From: an uncultured Phocaeicola sp. | GTDB taxonomy: Bacteria > Bacteroidota > Bacteroidia > Bacteroidales > Bacteroidaceae | NCBI GenBank assembly: GCA_944321015.1 | Contig: CALUJS010000002.1 | Coordinates: 1 to 64,000 of the forward strand | Reading direction: 5' to 3' | DNA: 64,000 nucleotides | Shown: positions 17,970 through 27,645 of the stretch, piece after piece | Layout of the letters: the number at the start of each line of letters is the position of its first letter | How positions within the stretch are numbered: position 1 is the stretch's first letter | Made by a program: the position numbers and the translations under genes | The notes under the pieces: generated by a model | Database searches by the model: none | Told to the model about the DNA's origin: nothing | The model's input: only the letters and a program-made list of their open reading frames with translations

Positions 17970-19265
17970 ATGAAGACGATATGTTACCCTGAACGTGCGG
18001 AGTGGCCGGCACTGCTGGCCCGCCCGCATCTGGACGTGGCTTCCCTGAGGGCCACGGTGGACGAAGTGCTGCAGGACGTCAAGGCGCGTGGCGACGAGGC
18101 GGTGCTGGACTATGAGGAACGTTTCGACCACGTGCGCCCGGCATCGCTTGCGGTGACTCCCGGGGAAGTGGAGGAGGCGGTGGCCCGTGTGCCCCGCGAA
18201 CTGAAAGAGGCCATGCGCGTGGCGGAGCATAACATCGCGGCGTTCCATGCCGCGCAACGGTTTGAGAGCCGGCGTGTGGAGACGGCTCCCGGCGTGGTGT
18301 GCTGGCAGAAGGCGGTACCCATCGAGCGGGTGGGGTTGTACATTCCCGGCGGCACGGCGCCGCTGTTCTCCACGGTGCTCATGCTGGCTGTGCCCGCACG
18401 GTTGGCAGGATGTCGCGAGGTGGTGCTCTGCACGCCTCCCGACCGTGAGGGGCGCGTGCATCCGGCCATCCTCTATGCCGCCCGTCTGGCGGGGGTGAAC
18501 CGCATCTTCAAGGCCGGCGGCGTGCAGGCCATCGGGGCGATGGCCTACGGCACGGAGAGCGTGCCGAAGGTGTATAAGATATTCGGCCCCGGCAACCAGT
18601 ATGTCATGGCGGCGAAGCAGCAGGTGTCCTTGCACGATGTGGCCATAGACATGCCCGCCGGCCCCTCCGAGGTGGCCGTCGTGGCCGATGCCAAGGCTTC
18701 GCCGGCGTTTGTCGCGGCCGACCTCCTGTCGCAGGCTGAGCATGGGGCCGACAGCCAGGTGCTGCTTGTCACCACGTCGGAGTCTCTGCTGCGGGCGGTG
18801 CAGATTGAGGTGGAGCGCCAGCTCGCCTTGCTGCCCCGCCGTGAGCTGGCATCCCGCTCGTTGGCGCACAGCAGGCTGGTGCTGGTGCGCAGCCTTGACG
18901 AGGCCATCGACCTGGTGAACGAATATGCCCCTGAGCACCTCATCCTGGAGACGGAGGACTATGCTTCCCTGGCTGCGCGGGTGACTAATGCCGGCTCGGT
19001 GTTCATGGGACCCTATACGCCCGAGAGCGCCGGCGACTATGCTTCGGGCACGAACCATACCTTGCCCACGAGCGGCTATGCCAAGGCATACAGCGGGGTG
19101 AACCTCGACAGCTTCGTGCGGAAGATTACCTTTCAGGAGATATCGCCGGAGGGGATAAGGCGCATCGGTCCTGCCATCGAACAGATGGCGGCGGGCGAAC
19201 AGCTGGATGCCCACCGGAATGCCGTGACCGTGCGGCTCGACTATCTAAAACAAATGCAACAATGA
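17970..19265 (+). CDS. hisD: Histidinol dehydrogenase
   Basis: A 431-residue Zn2+-dependent enzyme that oxidises L-histidinol to L-histidine with two NAD+, the last step of the pathway. Conserved blocks include [21 protein letters not shown] and EYAPEHLIL. The start is 4 bp after the hisG stop, and its end overlaps hisC by 4 bp, so translation is coupled. The length is standard for the family. Confidence 0.97.
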   Translation: MKTICYPERAEWPALLARPHLDVASLRATVDEVLQDVKARGDEAVLDYEERFDHVRPASLAVTPGEVEEAVARVPRELKEAMRVAEHNIAAFHAAQRFESRRVETAPGVVCWQKAVPIERVGLYIPGGTAPLFSTVLMLAVPARLAGCREVVLCTPPDREGRVHPAILYAARLAGVNRIFKAGGVQAIGAMAYGTESVPKVYKIFGPGNQYVMAAKQQVSLHDVAIDMPAGPSEVAVVADAKASPAFVAADLLSQAEHGADSQVLLVTTSESLLRAVQIEVERQLALLPRRELASRSLAHSRLVLVRSLDEAIDLVNEYAPEHLILETEDYASLAARVTNAGSVFMGPYTPESAGDYASGTNHTLPTSGYAKAYSGVNLDSFVRKITFQEISPEGIRRIGPAIEQMAAGEQLDAHRNAVTVRLDYLKQMQQ

Positions 19266-20299
19266 GAACCATAGAAGAACTGACGCGCCCTAACATCCGG
19301 CGCCTGAAACCATACTCGTCGGCACGCGACGAGTATAAGGGGAAGTCCGCCACGGTCTTCCTGGATGCGAACGAGAACCCTTACCATGTGCCCTATAACC
19401 GCTATCCCGACCCGTTGCAGGAGGAGGTGAAGTGTCGCCTGTCGACCGTCAAGGGGGTGCCGCCCGCCGGCATCTTCCTGGGCAACGGCAGCGATGAGGG
19501 AATAGACCTGGTGTATCGTGCCTTTTGTGTGCCCGGCGTGGATAACGTGGTGGCCATCGACCCTACCTATGGCATGTATGAGGTGTGTGCGGACATCAAC
19601 GACGTGGAGTATCGCAAGGTGCGGCTCGACGCCCGTTATCGCTTCCGTGCGGCGGACATGCTTGCCGCAGCGGACGAGCATACGAAGGCGATGTTTCTCT
19701 GCTCGCCCAACAATCCCACCGGGAACTGCCTTGACCGCACGGAGACGGAGACGCTGTTGCGGTCGTTTGACGGGCTGGTAATCGTGGACGAGGCTTACAT
19801 AGACTTCGCTCCGGAACCTTCCCTGACATCGCGCCTGCCGGAGTTCCCGAACCTGATAGTTCTGCAGACGTTCTCCAAGGCGTGGGGTTGCGCGGGCATC
19901 CGCCTGGGCATGTCCTTTGCGTCGCCGGAAATCGTTGCGGTGCTCAACCGCATAAAGTATCCCTACAACGTCAACCGGCTCACCCAGCAAGAGGCACTCC
20001 GCATGCTGGACAATCCCTCCGTCGTGAGGCAGTGGGTGGACGCCTTGTTGGCCGAGCGCGCCCGGGTGACGGAAGCTTTCCGCGCGTTGGCCTGTTGCCT
20101 GGAGGTCTATCCCAGCGATGCCAACTTCTTTCTGGCGCGGGTGACCGATGCCGACGGCATCTATGCCCGCCTGGTGGAGCAAGGCATCATCGTGCGCAAC
20201 CGTTCCCGCATCGCGCTCTGCGGCGGTTGCCTGCGCATCACTGTCGGCACGAGGGATGAGAATGATGCGTTGCTCAGGGCTTTGTCTGACGAAAAGTAA
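19262..20299 (+). CDS. hisC: Histidinol-phosphate aminotransferase
   Basis: A 345-residue PLP enzyme of fold type I that converts imidazole-acetol phosphate and glutamate to histidinol phosphate. The sequence shows FLDANENPY at the start, [17 protein letters not shown], and the PLP-lysine motif [13 protein letters not shown]. It overlaps hisD by ATGA and precedes hisB by 8 bp. Confidence 0.97.
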   Translation: MRTIEELTRPNIRRLKPYSSARDEYKGKSATVFLDANENPYHVPYNRYPDPLQEEVKCRLSTVKGVPPAGIFLGNGSDEGIDLVYRAFCVPGVDNVVAIDPTYGMYEVCADINDVEYRKVRLDARYRFRAADMLAAADEHTKAMFLCSPNNPTGNCLDRTETETLLRSFDGLVIVDEAYIDFAPEPSLTSRLPEFPNLIVLQTFSKAWGCAGIRLGMSFASPEIVAVLNRIKYPYNVNRLTQQEALRMLDNPSVVRQWVDALLAERARVTEAFRALACCLEVYPSDANFFLARVTDADGIYARLVEQGIIVRNRSRIALCGGCLRITVGTRDENDALLRALSDEK

Positions 20300-20307
20300 T
20301 ATTGCTC

Positions 20308-21426
20308 ATGAAGAAGAAAGTATTGTTTATAGACCGCGACGGGACGCTTGTCATGGAGCCTCCCGTTGATTATCAGCTGGACGCGTTCGGCAAGTTGGAG
20401 TTCTATCCGGGCGTGATGCGTAATCTGTCGTTCATCCGCCGCAAGCTCGACTTCGAGTTCGCCATGGTAACCAATCAGGACGGATTGGGTACGTCCTCTT
20501 TCCCCGAAGACACCTTCTGGCCCGTGCATAACCTCGTGATGCAGACGTTGGCGGGCGAGGGCATCGTCTTCGACCATGTGTTCATTGACCGCACGTTCCC
20601 TGACGAGCAGGCGCCTACCCGCAAGCCCGGCACGGCGATGTTGGGACGCTATTTCACGGACGAGTACGACCTGCCCGGAAGTTATGTCATCGGCGACCGG
20701 CTGACGGACGTGCAGCTGGCCAAGAATCTGGGGTGCCGCGCCATCTGGCTTCATGACGGTCGTGACGGGTTGCCTGCCGACCTGGACGACGTGTGCGTGT
20801 TGGCCACACCCCATTGGGATCGTGTGGCCGAGTTCCTCTTTGCCGGCGAGCGCGTGGCTTCCGTCCGCCGCACCACGAAGGAGACGGATGTGTATGTGTC
20901 GCTGAACGTGGACGGGAGCGGTCGTTGCGAGGTGGACACGGGATTGGGATTCTTTGACCATATGCTGGAGCAGATAGGCAAACACGGCGGCATGGACCTG
21001 ACGGTCCGTGTGAAGGGCGACTTGCATGTGGACGAACATCACACCATGGAAGATACGGCGTTGGCTCTGGGCGAGTGTCTGTTGAAAGCCTTGGGCGACA
21101 AGCGCGGCATGGAGCGTTATGGTTATTGCCTGCCCATGGACGACTGCCTGTGCCGGGTGGCTTTGGACTTCGGCGGCCGTCCGTGGCTGGTGTGGGATGC
21201 GGAGTTTCGTCGTGAGCGGATAGGCGATGTGCCTACCGAGATGTTCCCGCACTTCTTCAAATCCCTCAGCGATGCCGCCCGCATGAACCTGAACATCCAA
21301 GCCGAGGGGGCGAATGAACACCATAAGATTGAGGCCGTCTTCAAAGCTCTGGCACGTGCTTTGAAGATGGCCGTCAAGCGGGACATCTATCATTATACGC
21401 TTCCCTCGACGAAAGGTTGTCTGTAA
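20308..21426 (+). CDS. hisB: Bifunctional histidinol-phosphatase / imidazoleglycerol-phosphate dehydratase
   Basis: A 372-residue two-domain enzyme. The N-terminal HAD phosphatase has DRDGT with Asp9 and Asp11 and removes phosphate from histidinol phosphate. The C-terminal IGPD half has the paired histidine motifs HHTMED and HHKIEA that bind Mn2+. I use the ATG at 20308 ([13 protein letters not shown]) rather than the TTG two codons earlier. It is the last his gene here; hisH, hisA, hisF and hisIE are not in the window. Confidence 0.96.
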   Translation: MKKKVLFIDRDGTLVMEPPVDYQLDAFGKLEFYPGVMRNLSFIRRKLDFEFAMVTNQDGLGTSSFPEDTFWPVHNLVMQTLAGEGIVFDHVFIDRTFPDEQAPTRKPGTAMLGRYFTDEYDLPGSYVIGDRLTDVQLAKNLGCRAIWLHDGRDGLPADLDDVCVLATPHWDRVAEFLFAGERVASVRRTTKETDVYVSLNVDGSGRCEVDTGLGFFDHMLEQIGKHGGMDLTVRVKGDLHVDEHHTMEDTALALGECLLKALGDKRGMERYGYCLPMDDCLCRVALDFGGRPWLVWDAEFRRERIGDVPTEMFPHFFKSLSDAARMNLNIQAEGANEHHKIEAVFKALARALKMAVKRDIYHYTLPSTKGCL

Positions 21427-21470
21427 AAGCGGAATATTGTCTGCACGCGGATTTTCTGTTTTCTTGACCG

Positions 21471-21779
21471 TTGCAAATTTGCGGCAACTCAACCAAGGGC
21501 TTGGAAATGCTGTCGTACGTGTGCGGCGGCTCAATCAAGGGCTTGGAAATGCTCCTGCAATTTGCAGCGGCTCAATCAAGGGCTTGGAAATGCTCCTGCA
21601 ATTTGCGGCGGCTCAATCAAGGGCTTGGAAATGCTCCTGCAATTTGCGGCAGCTCAATCAAGGGCTAGGATGAGCTGCTGCAAATTTGCAACGCCCAATC
21701 AAGGGCTAGGATGAGCTGCTGCACTTTTGCACCGGTCAACCAAGGGCTAGGTTGTGCTCCTGCAAATTTGCAACGGCTC
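21471..21779. repeat. Tandem array, seven copies of a 41-bp unit
   Basis: The core CAAGGGCT recurs at 21494, 21536, 21577, 21618, 21659, 21700 and 21741, a spacing of 42 then 41 five times. A full unit combines CTCAATCAAGGGCTTGG, AAATGCTCCTG and CAATTTGCGGCGG. The middle copies are nearly identical and the outer ones diverge (GGCTAGGATGAGCTG). Because 41 is not a multiple of three, the open frames through it are incidental. It fills most of the 500-bp gap after hisB; the rest holds only the promoter of the next gene. Confidence 0.93.
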
Positions 21780-21863
21780 GTCGACATCCGTCGGCGAACT
21801 CCTGCAAATAACGACAGATTGCGGAAGAACAAAACGGAAGCGGCGCAAAATTCCTGACATTCG

Positions 21864-21894
21864 TTTGGAACATGGCAATATCTGCGTAAATTTG
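21864..21894 (+). promoter_or_regulatory. Promoter TTTG-N19-TAAATTTG
   Basis: A -33 TTTG at 21864-21867 and a -7 TAAATTTG at 21887-21894 with a 19-nt spacer, a full match to the Bacteroides consensus, 33 bp before the ATG at 21928. Confidence 0.7.
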
Positions 21895-21927
21895 CGAATG
21901 AGTATTAACCTTTAAAATCATACCGTT

Positions 21928-22557
21928 ATGAAAAGATGTATCACGATTTTTCTGTTCCTGCTCGTCGTGGTGGGGCTGCGGGCGCAAGTGAGCAGTTTCC
22001 CTTATGAAAAAGTGACAAAGGCCATGAATTGCCGGATGATGAAGGTCAAAGCACAGGTGGTAATTCAAAGAGCTAATCAACAGGTATCAGAAGTAGCCCC
22101 TATCAATGTGCATTTTACTCTTTGCTATGGAGCACAAAGTTCTGGTTATGCTTCCGATGATTACATTTACTTGCTGGGCGATGATTCCAATGAATGGAAT
22201 AGCAATGGATGTATGGGTTTCATGGATATGCCTACAGGAGTAAGTAAAACGACTGAATTAAAGGATGTCGATGGAGATTTTGTTTTATATGCGTTTTACG
22301 GCCATACATATAAAATGGCTGTAACTTGTGAAAAAACGGGAGATGCCAGGCTAAAATCAGGAAACTCAATAATCATATTGACAGGTGATAATGATAAGGG
22401 CATCGGTTATGTTATTGATAGGTGTGATTTTTATGATATATCTAGTGGTCAAGAACGTTTGGTATTAGAAGGATATCAACCTAGTAAGGATGATTACAGC
22501 GCAGGCAACCTGTTCCGCGTGTTCATGGACAGGATGTACGAATACTACAATCGGTAA
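21928..22557 (+). CDS. Small exported protein of unknown function
   Basis: A 209-residue protein with a signal peptide ending near ...GLRAQ. I do not recognise a family. The mature part has beta-strand-like stretches such as YIYLLGDDSNEW and GDFVLYAFYGHTYKMAVTCEK, three internal cysteines, and a helical C-terminus (NLFRVFMDRMYEYYNR). Its coding DNA is clearly AT-richer than neighbouring genes, and it lies between a tandem array and two hairpins, so recent acquisition is plausible. It has its own promoter and terminator and no partner genes. Confidence 0.75.
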   Translation: MKRCITIFLFLLVVVGLRAQVSSFPYEKVTKAMNCRMMKVKAQVVIQRANQQVSEVAPINVHFTLCYGAQSSGYASDDYIYLLGDDSNEWNSNGCMGFMDMPTGVSKTTELKDVDGDFVLYAFYGHTYKMAVTCEKTGDARLKSGNSIIILTGDNDKGIGYVIDRCDFYDISSGQERLVLEGYQPSKDDYSAGNLFRVFMDRMYEYYNR

Positions 22558-22582
22558 TAACCTCAAACGGCTGAAAAGCCAA

Positions 22583-22622
22583 CGCGGGCGATGCCGTCCT
22601 CAATCGGATTGCATTGCCCGCG
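22583..22622 (+). terminator. Hairpin after the 21928 gene
   Basis: CGCGGGCGATGC (22583-22594) pairs with GCATTGCCCGCG (22611-22622), 12 bp with one G-U and a 16-nt loop, 25 bp after the stop. The downstream T content is weak (CTTTGTG). Confidence 0.6.
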
Positions 22623-22637
22623 CTTTGTGTATAAAAG

Positions 22638-22655
22638 CCTCCCCTTCGGGGGAGG
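22638..22655. terminator. UUCG-capped hairpin between convergent genes
   Basis: CCTCCCC and GGGGAGG form a perfect 7-bp stem around TTCG, followed by TTTGGAGGGG. It lies between the convergent 21928 gene and kduI and may terminate one or both transcripts. Confidence 0.55.
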
Positions 22656-22685
22656 TTTGGAGGGGCTGTGATTTGGAGGAGCTGG

Positions 22686-23606
22686 TTATCTCATCTCCAG
22701 ATACTGAATCTTATCCTGGTCGCCATAGTCGAGGTTTTCGCCCGCCATGCCCCAGATGAACATGTAGTTGCTCGTTCCGGCAGCGGCGTGGATGGACCAT
22801 TCGGGCGACATGATGGCCTGCTCGTTGTGCAGCCACACGAGGCGTTCTTCCTGCGGCTCGCCCATGAGGTGGCAGATGGCGTTGCCCTCGGGCACGTTGA
22901 AGTAGAGGTAAGCCTCAATGCGGCGGCTGTGGATGTGGGGCGGCATGGTGTTCCACACCGAACCCGGCTTCAGCTCCGTGAGGCCCATTTGCAGCTGGCA
23001 GGGACCTTCCTCAAGCACGTTGTTCACGATGAGCTGGTTGATGACGCGGTCGTTGCTCTCCTCCATCTTTCCGGCAGCCATGCTGTTGGCTTTGAGCGAG
23101 CCTTTGCGGCCGTCGATAGTGATCCACTGCGTCTTGTATTCCTTGTGCGCGGTGGCCGAGTTGAGGTAGAACTTGGCGGGGTTGGCGGCATCTTTGCTGC
23201 GGAACTTCACTTCCTTGTTGCCGCGTCCCACGTAGAGGGCCTCTTTGAACTTCAGTTCGTATTCCTTGCCGTCCACAACGACAATGCCGTCGCCGCCGAT
23301 GTTGATGACGCCCAGCTCGCGGTTGAACAGGAAGTAGGGAGCCTTCAGCGGGTCGATGGTTTCGAGCGTGAGCTCTTTGGTGGCAGGCACTGCGCCGCCG
23401 AAGATGAAGCGGTCGTACATGGAGTAGGTCAGGTTGATTTCGTCGGCAACCATGACTTTTTCCATCACGAACGCGCTGCGCAGACGTTCCGTGTCGTAGT
23501 GTTTCACGTCCATCGGGTTGCAGGCCGTCTGGATTTTGTAGTTCACTTGGGCCGAGCTGCTCAGTGCGGCCACGCCCATCAGAATAGCAAGTGTTAATCG
23601 TTTCAT
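22686..23606 (-). CDS. kduI: 5-dehydro-4-deoxy-D-glucuronate isomerase with signal peptide
   Basis: A cupin-family isomerase that interconverts 5-keto-4-deoxyuronate and 3-deoxy-D-glycero-2,5-hexodiulosonate in the breakdown of pectin and glycosaminoglycan disaccharides. The mature sequence starts [22 protein letters not shown], and the metal-binding motif is [13 protein letters not shown]. Unlike the usual roughly 280-residue cytoplasmic KduI, this 306-residue protein begins with [20 protein letters not shown], a typical export signal. The start is the ATG at 23604-23606; the frame further upstream is not protein-like. It follows a IIC-type transporter gene by 17 bp. Confidence 0.92.
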   Translation of the reverse strand: MKRLTLAILMGVAALSSSAQVNYKIQTACNPMDVKHYDTERLRSAFVMEKVMVADEINLTYSMYDRFIFGGAVPATKELTLETIDPLKAPYFLFNRELGVINIGGDGIVVVDGKEYELKFKEALYVGRGNKEVKFRSKDAANPAKFYLNSATAHKEYKTQWITIDGRKGSLKANSMAAGKMEESNDRVINQLIVNNVLEEGPCQLQMGLTELKPGSVWNTMPPHIHSRRIEAYLYFNVPEGNAICHLMGEPQEERLVWLHNEQAIMSPEWSIHAAAGTSNYMFIWGMAGENLDYGDQDKIQYLEMR

Positions 23607-23623
23607 AGTCGTATAATTAGTGT

Positions 23624-25015
23624 TTATTTGTTTTCTTGTCTGGAAGCTTTGATGATGCGCACGCGGTTGAGATACATCATGCCCATGGTGAAGAGCACGA
23701 GGATGCCTGCACCGATGTACTTGAAGCTGTATGTCAGGTGGAAGATGACCCACGAGAAGATGCTCGAAGCGAAGTCGAGCGCGCCGCCCTGGAAGCCTTC
23801 GGGGATGCGCACGGCAGCATCCTGGGTCTTCACATAGACGTCGGTGGCGGCTTCGGTGAAGAATGGTGCCAGGTTGGTCACGAAGTAGAGTCCCACGATG
23901 AGCGCCACGAGGCCCACGATGAAGGTCTTGAGCACGTTACCCTTGGTGATGGGGAGCACGGCGGGGAACAGATAGAACATGCCGGCCAGCGAGGCGAGCG
24001 GCAGGAACTGGTTGCCCGGCAGGACAACGGAGAGGAACAGCACCACGGGGATGAGCAGCAGCGACACGACGAGCGTCGTGGGGTGTCCGATGACGAGGGC
24101 CGGGCTCATGCCGATGTGCAGGCCGGCGCTGTTCTTGAACTTGCGGGCAATGAGCTCGCGGGTGGCTTCGGAGATGGGTTTCAAACCTTCGATGAAAAGG
24201 CTGGTGATGCGCGGGATGAGTTCCATGACGGCGCCCATCTTGATGCCGAGGCCGAGTATGCCCGGAATGCCGTTCACCAGTTCTTCGCCATCCTTGCAGG
24301 CCAGCGCGCCGATGGCGCAGCCCACGATGACGCCGAGGAAGAGTGGTTCGCCCATGATGCCGAACTTTTTCTTCATGCCTTCGGCGTCGATGTTGAGCTT
24401 GTCGAAGCCCGGAATCTTGTCGAGCACCTTGTTGATGACCACGGCAAAAGGCACGAAGCCTTGGCAGAACGGTTGTGGGATGGAGATACCCTCCATGCCG
24501 TCATAGTATTTCTGGAACTTGTCGGCTGTGAGGTCGGCCATGATGAGGGTGATGATGTAGCAGATGATGGCCGCGAAGAAGCCCCACCAGATGTTGCCGC
24601 AAGCGAAGTAGACCACGGCTCCGATGAAGGCGAAGTGCCAATAGTTCCACAGGTCGATGTTGACCGTCTTGGTCGTTTTGGTGAGGAGCATCACGATGTT
24701 CACCGCCAGGCAGACGGGGATGATGAACGCTCCGACCGAAGTGTTATAGGCCACTGAGGCGGCTGCCGGCCAGCCCATGTCGAATATGCCGAGACTCAGG
24801 CCGTATATTTCGGTTACTTTTTTCAGCGGTTCTCCCAGGCTGTCGGTCAGCAGGCCCGTGATGACGGACAAGCCCACAAAACCTACGCCGACGAGCAGTC
24901 CGCTCTTTAACGCTTTTCCGAATTTGATTCCGATACACACGCCGAGTATCGTAAAGATGATAGGCATCATGACGGCTGCCCCAAGTCCGATAATGTAGCT
25001 GAATACTGCTTCCAT
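23624..25015 (-). CDS. PTS galactitol-type IIC transporter protein, orphan
   Basis: A 463-residue polytopic membrane protein of the galactitol/SgaT-like PTS EIIC superfamily (N-terminus [37 protein letters not shown] in the second half). No EIIA, EIIB, HPr or EI gene lies nearby, and most Bacteroidetes lack a sugar PTS, so I infer it works as a permease without phosphorylation. Co-transcription with kduI points to an unsaturated uronate or its product as substrate. It is the first gene of the pair, with a -7 box 49 bp upstream. Confidence 0.88.
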   Translation of the reverse strand: MEAVFSYIIGLGAAVMMPIIFTILGVCIGIKFGKALKSGLLVGVGFVGLSVITGLLTDSLGEPLKKVTEIYGLSLGIFDMGWPAAASVAYNTSVGAFIIPVCLAVNIVMLLTKTTKTVNIDLWNYWHFAFIGAVVYFACGNIWWGFFAAIICYIITLIMADLTADKFQKYYDGMEGISIPQPFCQGFVPFAVVINKVLDKIPGFDKLNIDAEGMKKKFGIMGEPLFLGVIVGCAIGALACKDGEELVNGIPGILGLGIKMGAVMELIPRITSLFIEGLKPISEATRELIARKFKNSAGLHIGMSPALVIGHPTTLVVSLLLIPVVLFLSVVLPGNQFLPLASLAGMFYLFPAVLPITKGNVLKTFIVGLVALIVGLYFVTNLAPFFTEAATDVYVKTQDAAVRIPEGFQGGALDFASSIFSWVIFHLTYSFKYIGAGILVLFTMGMMYLNRVRIIKASRQENK

Positions 25016-25064
25016 GCTTTAGTGATTGTTTTTAAGTGTTAAGTATCAAGTTTTTCATCCGGCG

Positions 25065-25072
25065 CAAAAATA
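25065..25072 (-). promoter_or_regulatory. -7 box for the IIC-kduI operon
   Basis: Minus-strand TATTTTTG, 49 bp upstream of the transporter start; no clear -33 element. Confidence 0.45.
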
Positions 25073-25111
25073 CTGTTTTTTTGTTATTTATGCAGTGCTT
25101 TGAGCCACAGA

Positions 25112-25855
25112 TTATATGCTTTTTTCTTCTATCGCGATGATTTTATCATTTCCTTTCCGGTTTATCCCATAGCCGAACAGGGCGAAGTCGCCCAGGCAAG
25201 GATCGCCGGGAAACACTTCGGCCAGTGCGGCGGTGATGCGGCGGGCATTGCTGAGGGAGAACGTCGGGCGGGAGATGAGTCCCAATTCACAGGCCATGTG
25301 GCAGACGTGCGTATCGAGCGGGATTATCAGTTCCGAAGGGCGGAACGAAGGCCAGATGCCGAAGTCCACTTCGCTTTCCGTGCGTATCATCCAGCGCAGG
25401 AACATGTTGAGCTTCTTTTGCGGATTGGCTGCCGATACGTTCATAAAGGCGCACAGCCGTTCCATGGGTGTGCCGGGCAGGGTGGCCAAAGCGTCTTCCA
25501 GACTGTCGTAGCGGGAATAGACCGTGTATAACCGTTCGAACCAGGCGCGGACGGTGGCATAGGACACCATGCGATAGTAGCTGTCATGGCGTTCGGCGGG
25601 AAAGTCTTCCTGCCACCGACCGGACAGAACATAGCGGTGGGGATGTCCTTGCATGAGATTGTCCAGTGCGTCGGCTTTCTTCAGTATCTGCGGGCGCGCT
25701 CCGAAGCTGAGCAGGGCGGTGAGCAGGCCGCTGATTTCAATGTCGGCTTTGCGGGTGTGCCGATGGGGAAACTGTATCGGATCGTCCGCAATGAAAGCAC
25801 GGCAGTGATATTGCCGTGCCCACATGCGAAGTTGGTTTTTGACGTATTCTGTCAT
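25112..25855 (-). CDS. TIGR02757 (DUF2400) family protein
   Basis: A 247-residue cytoplasmic protein of a conserved Bacteroidetes/spirochaete family with no established function. Family features include an N-terminal DPIQFPHRH segment, LLSFGARPQILKK, MFLRWMIRTESEVDFGIW and LIIPLDTHVCHMA. The last two recall helix-hairpin-helix DNA glycosylase folds, so a nucleic-acid role is possible but is inference. It follows the CNNM-like gene by 11 bp and is probably in the same transcript. Confidence 0.88.
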   Translation of the reverse strand: MTEYVKNQLRMWARQYHCRAFIADDPIQFPHRHTRKADIEISGLLTALLSFGARPQILKKADALDNLMQGHPHRYVLSGRWQEDFPAERHDSYYRMVSYATVRAWFERLYTVYSRYDSLEDALATLPGTPMERLCAFMNVSAANPQKKLNMFLRWMIRTESEVDFGIWPSFRPSELIIPLDTHVCHMACELGLISRPTFSLSNARRITAALAEVFPGDPCLGDFALFGYGINRKGNDKIIAIEEKSI

Positions 25856-25866
25856 GGGCGGGCTTG

Positions 25867-27165
25867 TCAGCCTATGTTGCCTTGCAGGATGCTGTCATCG
25901 GCAGTGACGAGCACTTTGTCGATGCGTGCGCCGTCCATGTCCACAATCTCGAAGTGGAAACCTTTCCAATCGACTTTCTCTCCCGATTGCGGGATGTGTT
26001 CCAACAGTTCCAGAATAAGTCCGCCCACGGTGTTGTAGGTACTGTCGCTCTCATACAAGTCTTCCTGGTCGAAGTAGGACAGGAAGTTGTAGAACGTGCA
26101 TTGGCCGTCTACCAGCCAGCTGTTAGAGTCGCTTCGTTTGATGATTTCCGGTTCGTCGGTCGTTCCTTCAATGCTGCCCACCAGTCCGCCCAGGATGTCC
26201 TTCAGCGTGATGATACCTTGGAAGCTACCGAATTCGTCACAGATGAAAGCTTGGCTCAAGCGGTGTTCCTTCATTTGTTCCAGCGCCTTGTACACACTCA
26301 TGTTGTCGTGGAAGTAGGTTGCCGGATGCACAGCCTCTTCGAGCTTGAGTTCGGGTTGGTCAAAGCGGAATATGAGGTCTTTCAGGCCGACGATGCCCAG
26401 CATGTTGTCGAATGTGCGGTCAATCACCGGATATGTCTCATAGAGATTTTCTTCCAGGATAGCTTTTATTTCTTCTTTTGTGTTGTGTATGTCCAGTGCC
26501 ACGATGTCGGTACGGTGGGTCATGAGGGAGCTGACCTTCAGGTCGCCCAGCAGGAACACGCGCTCCACGATGTCCTGTTCCACTTCCTGCACCTCGCCGT
26601 CTTCCTTGCCTTCCTGCACGATGGATTTGATTTCCTCTTCGGTCACTTTGCTTTCGGCTTCCTTGATGCCCAGCAGGTTGTACATGGTCTCCGTGCTTTT
26701 GGCCAGTATCCACACAAACGGAGCCGCAATGACCGACAGGCAATACATGGGCCGCGCCACGGCCTTGGAGGCTTTTTCAGCGGCGCTCAGTCCGATGCGT
26801 TTCGGCACCAGCTCGCCAAACAGGATGGTGAGGTAGGTCACCAGAATGATGATGATGGTTTGTCCCGTCAGCCGGGCGTATGCAGCCGGAAATCCGGCAT
26901 CGACCAACAGTTTGGCAAAGTCGTCGGCCAGCGTGGCGCCCGAATAGATACCGGTCAGGATGCCGATGAGCGTGATGCCGATTTGTACGGTGGACAGGAA
27001 GCGGTCGGGGTCGTTGGCCAGCTTGAGGGCCATCTTGGCTGATTTGCTTCCTTTCTTGATATCAGTAGAGAGACTGGACTTTCGGGCCGATATGACCGCG
27101 ATTTCCGACATGGCGAATACGCCGTTGAGTAAAATAAGTAGTATAATTATGACTATTTCGTCCAT
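25867..27165 (-). CDS. CNNM/CorC-like (hemolysin family) membrane protein with CBS domains
   Basis: A 432-residue inner-membrane protein. An N-terminal DUF21/CNNM domain with about four hydrophobic segments (1-190) is followed by two CBS motifs (about 205-330) and a C-terminal CorC_HlyC domain (SWLVDGQCTFYNF onward). Proteins of this type are linked to Mg2+ or Co2+ efflux; the old name hemolysin is not a functional claim. The conserved FGELVPKRIGL motif is present. A leader of about 210 bp precedes it, with a -7 box at 27377. Confidence 0.92.
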   Translation of the reverse strand: MDEIVIIILLILLNGVFAMSEIAVISARKSSLSTDIKKGSKSAKMALKLANDPDRFLSTVQIGITLIGILTGIYSGATLADDFAKLLVDAGFPAAYARLTGQTIIIILVTYLTILFGELVPKRIGLSAAEKASKAVARPMYCLSVIAAPFVWILAKSTETMYNLLGIKEAESKVTEEEIKSIVQEGKEDGEVQEVEQDIVERVFLLGDLKVSSLMTHRTDIVALDIHNTKEEIKAILEENLYETYPVIDRTFDNMLGIVGLKDLIFRFDQPELKLEEAVHPATYFHDNMSVYKALEQMKEHRLSQAFICDEFGSFQGIITLKDILGGLVGSIEGTTDEPEIIKRSDSNSWLVDGQCTFYNFLSYFDQEDLYESDSTYNTVGGLILELLEHIPQSGEKVDWKGFHFEIVDMDGARIDKVLVTADDSILQGNIG

Positions 27166-27376
27166 ATAATATTGATAGATTGATAATGCTGGATTGATAT
27201 GGTTGTGTTTGTGGCAGACGGACTTTCGGAGAAGTCCGCCCGTTGGGGAAAGGAAGAAAAAAGGTCAGGCACGGAGCGGATAGCTAATCACACGCTTCCC
27301 GCTCAGGAAGGTGCGATGCTCCATGCGCTTCGTGCCTATAAAGAAATGTATGGATGTGTGCGGTTTCATGTTGCCG

Positions 27377-27384
27377 CAAATATA
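27377..27384 (-). promoter_or_regulatory. -7 box upstream of the CNNM-like gene
   Basis: Minus-strand TATATTTG, about 210 bp upstream of the start. Between it and the gene lies a small hairpin (CGGACTT/AAGTCCG, about 27219-27238) and nothing else I can name, so the mRNA may have a long 5' leader. Confidence 0.45.
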
Positions 27385-27450
27385 GGAAGGAAACAGGTAC
27401 TTCCCTCGATAGCATGAAAAACTTTCATAAATTTTAACCAGCCAGAGTCG

Positions 27451-27627
27451 TTACCAGAACCGGTTGTGTTCGCTGCTATATTCAAACCCGGCCTTGGCCA
27501 GTGTCTGAACGAGGTGTTGTTTGTCTACATGCAGGTCGTCGCACAGGGCGTCGAGCGAGGGATAGGTGTCACGCAGTTTCATGTTGATGACGCTGAAGAG
27601 CATCATCGGGTCTTGGGGAAGTTCCAT
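27451..27627 (-). CDS. DUF4250 family small protein
   Basis: A 58-residue protein, start ATG at 27625-27627 and stop at 27451-27453. It reads MELPQDPMMLFSVINMKLRD, then YPSLDALCDDLHVDKQHLV and GFEYSSEHNRFW, which matches the DUF4250 family: about 60 residues, N-terminal PxDPxMLxSxxNxKLRD, C-terminal Y-x-N-x-F. The middle looks like a small helix-turn-helix, so nucleic-acid binding is conceivable, but function is unknown. A -7 box sits in a hairpin loop 33 bp upstream. Confidence 0.88.
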   Translation of the reverse strand: MELPQDPMMLFSVINMKLRDTYPSLDALCDDLHVDKQHLVQTLAKAGFEYSSEHNRFW

Positions 27628-27645
27628 CGTTATAGTTGTTATAAA

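Noticed and set aside
21437-21673. Open frames running through the 41-bp tandem array that encode repeats such as LNQGLGNAP
   Set aside because: 41 is not a multiple of three, so the three reading frames rotate through the unit. Coding selection would not preserve this, and no start signal is present.
23624-25015. A functional sugar PTS inferred from the IIC gene
   Set aside because: No EI, HPr, IIA or IIB gene is in the window and the phylum typically lacks them, so only the membrane component can be supported.
27265-27369. A 34-codon minus-strand frame (MKPHTSIHFFIGTKR...) upstream of the CNNM-like gene
   Set aside because: Its ATG is only about 7 bp from the -7 box, near or before the expected RNA start, and the sequence has no recognisable features; I treat the region as a 5' leader.
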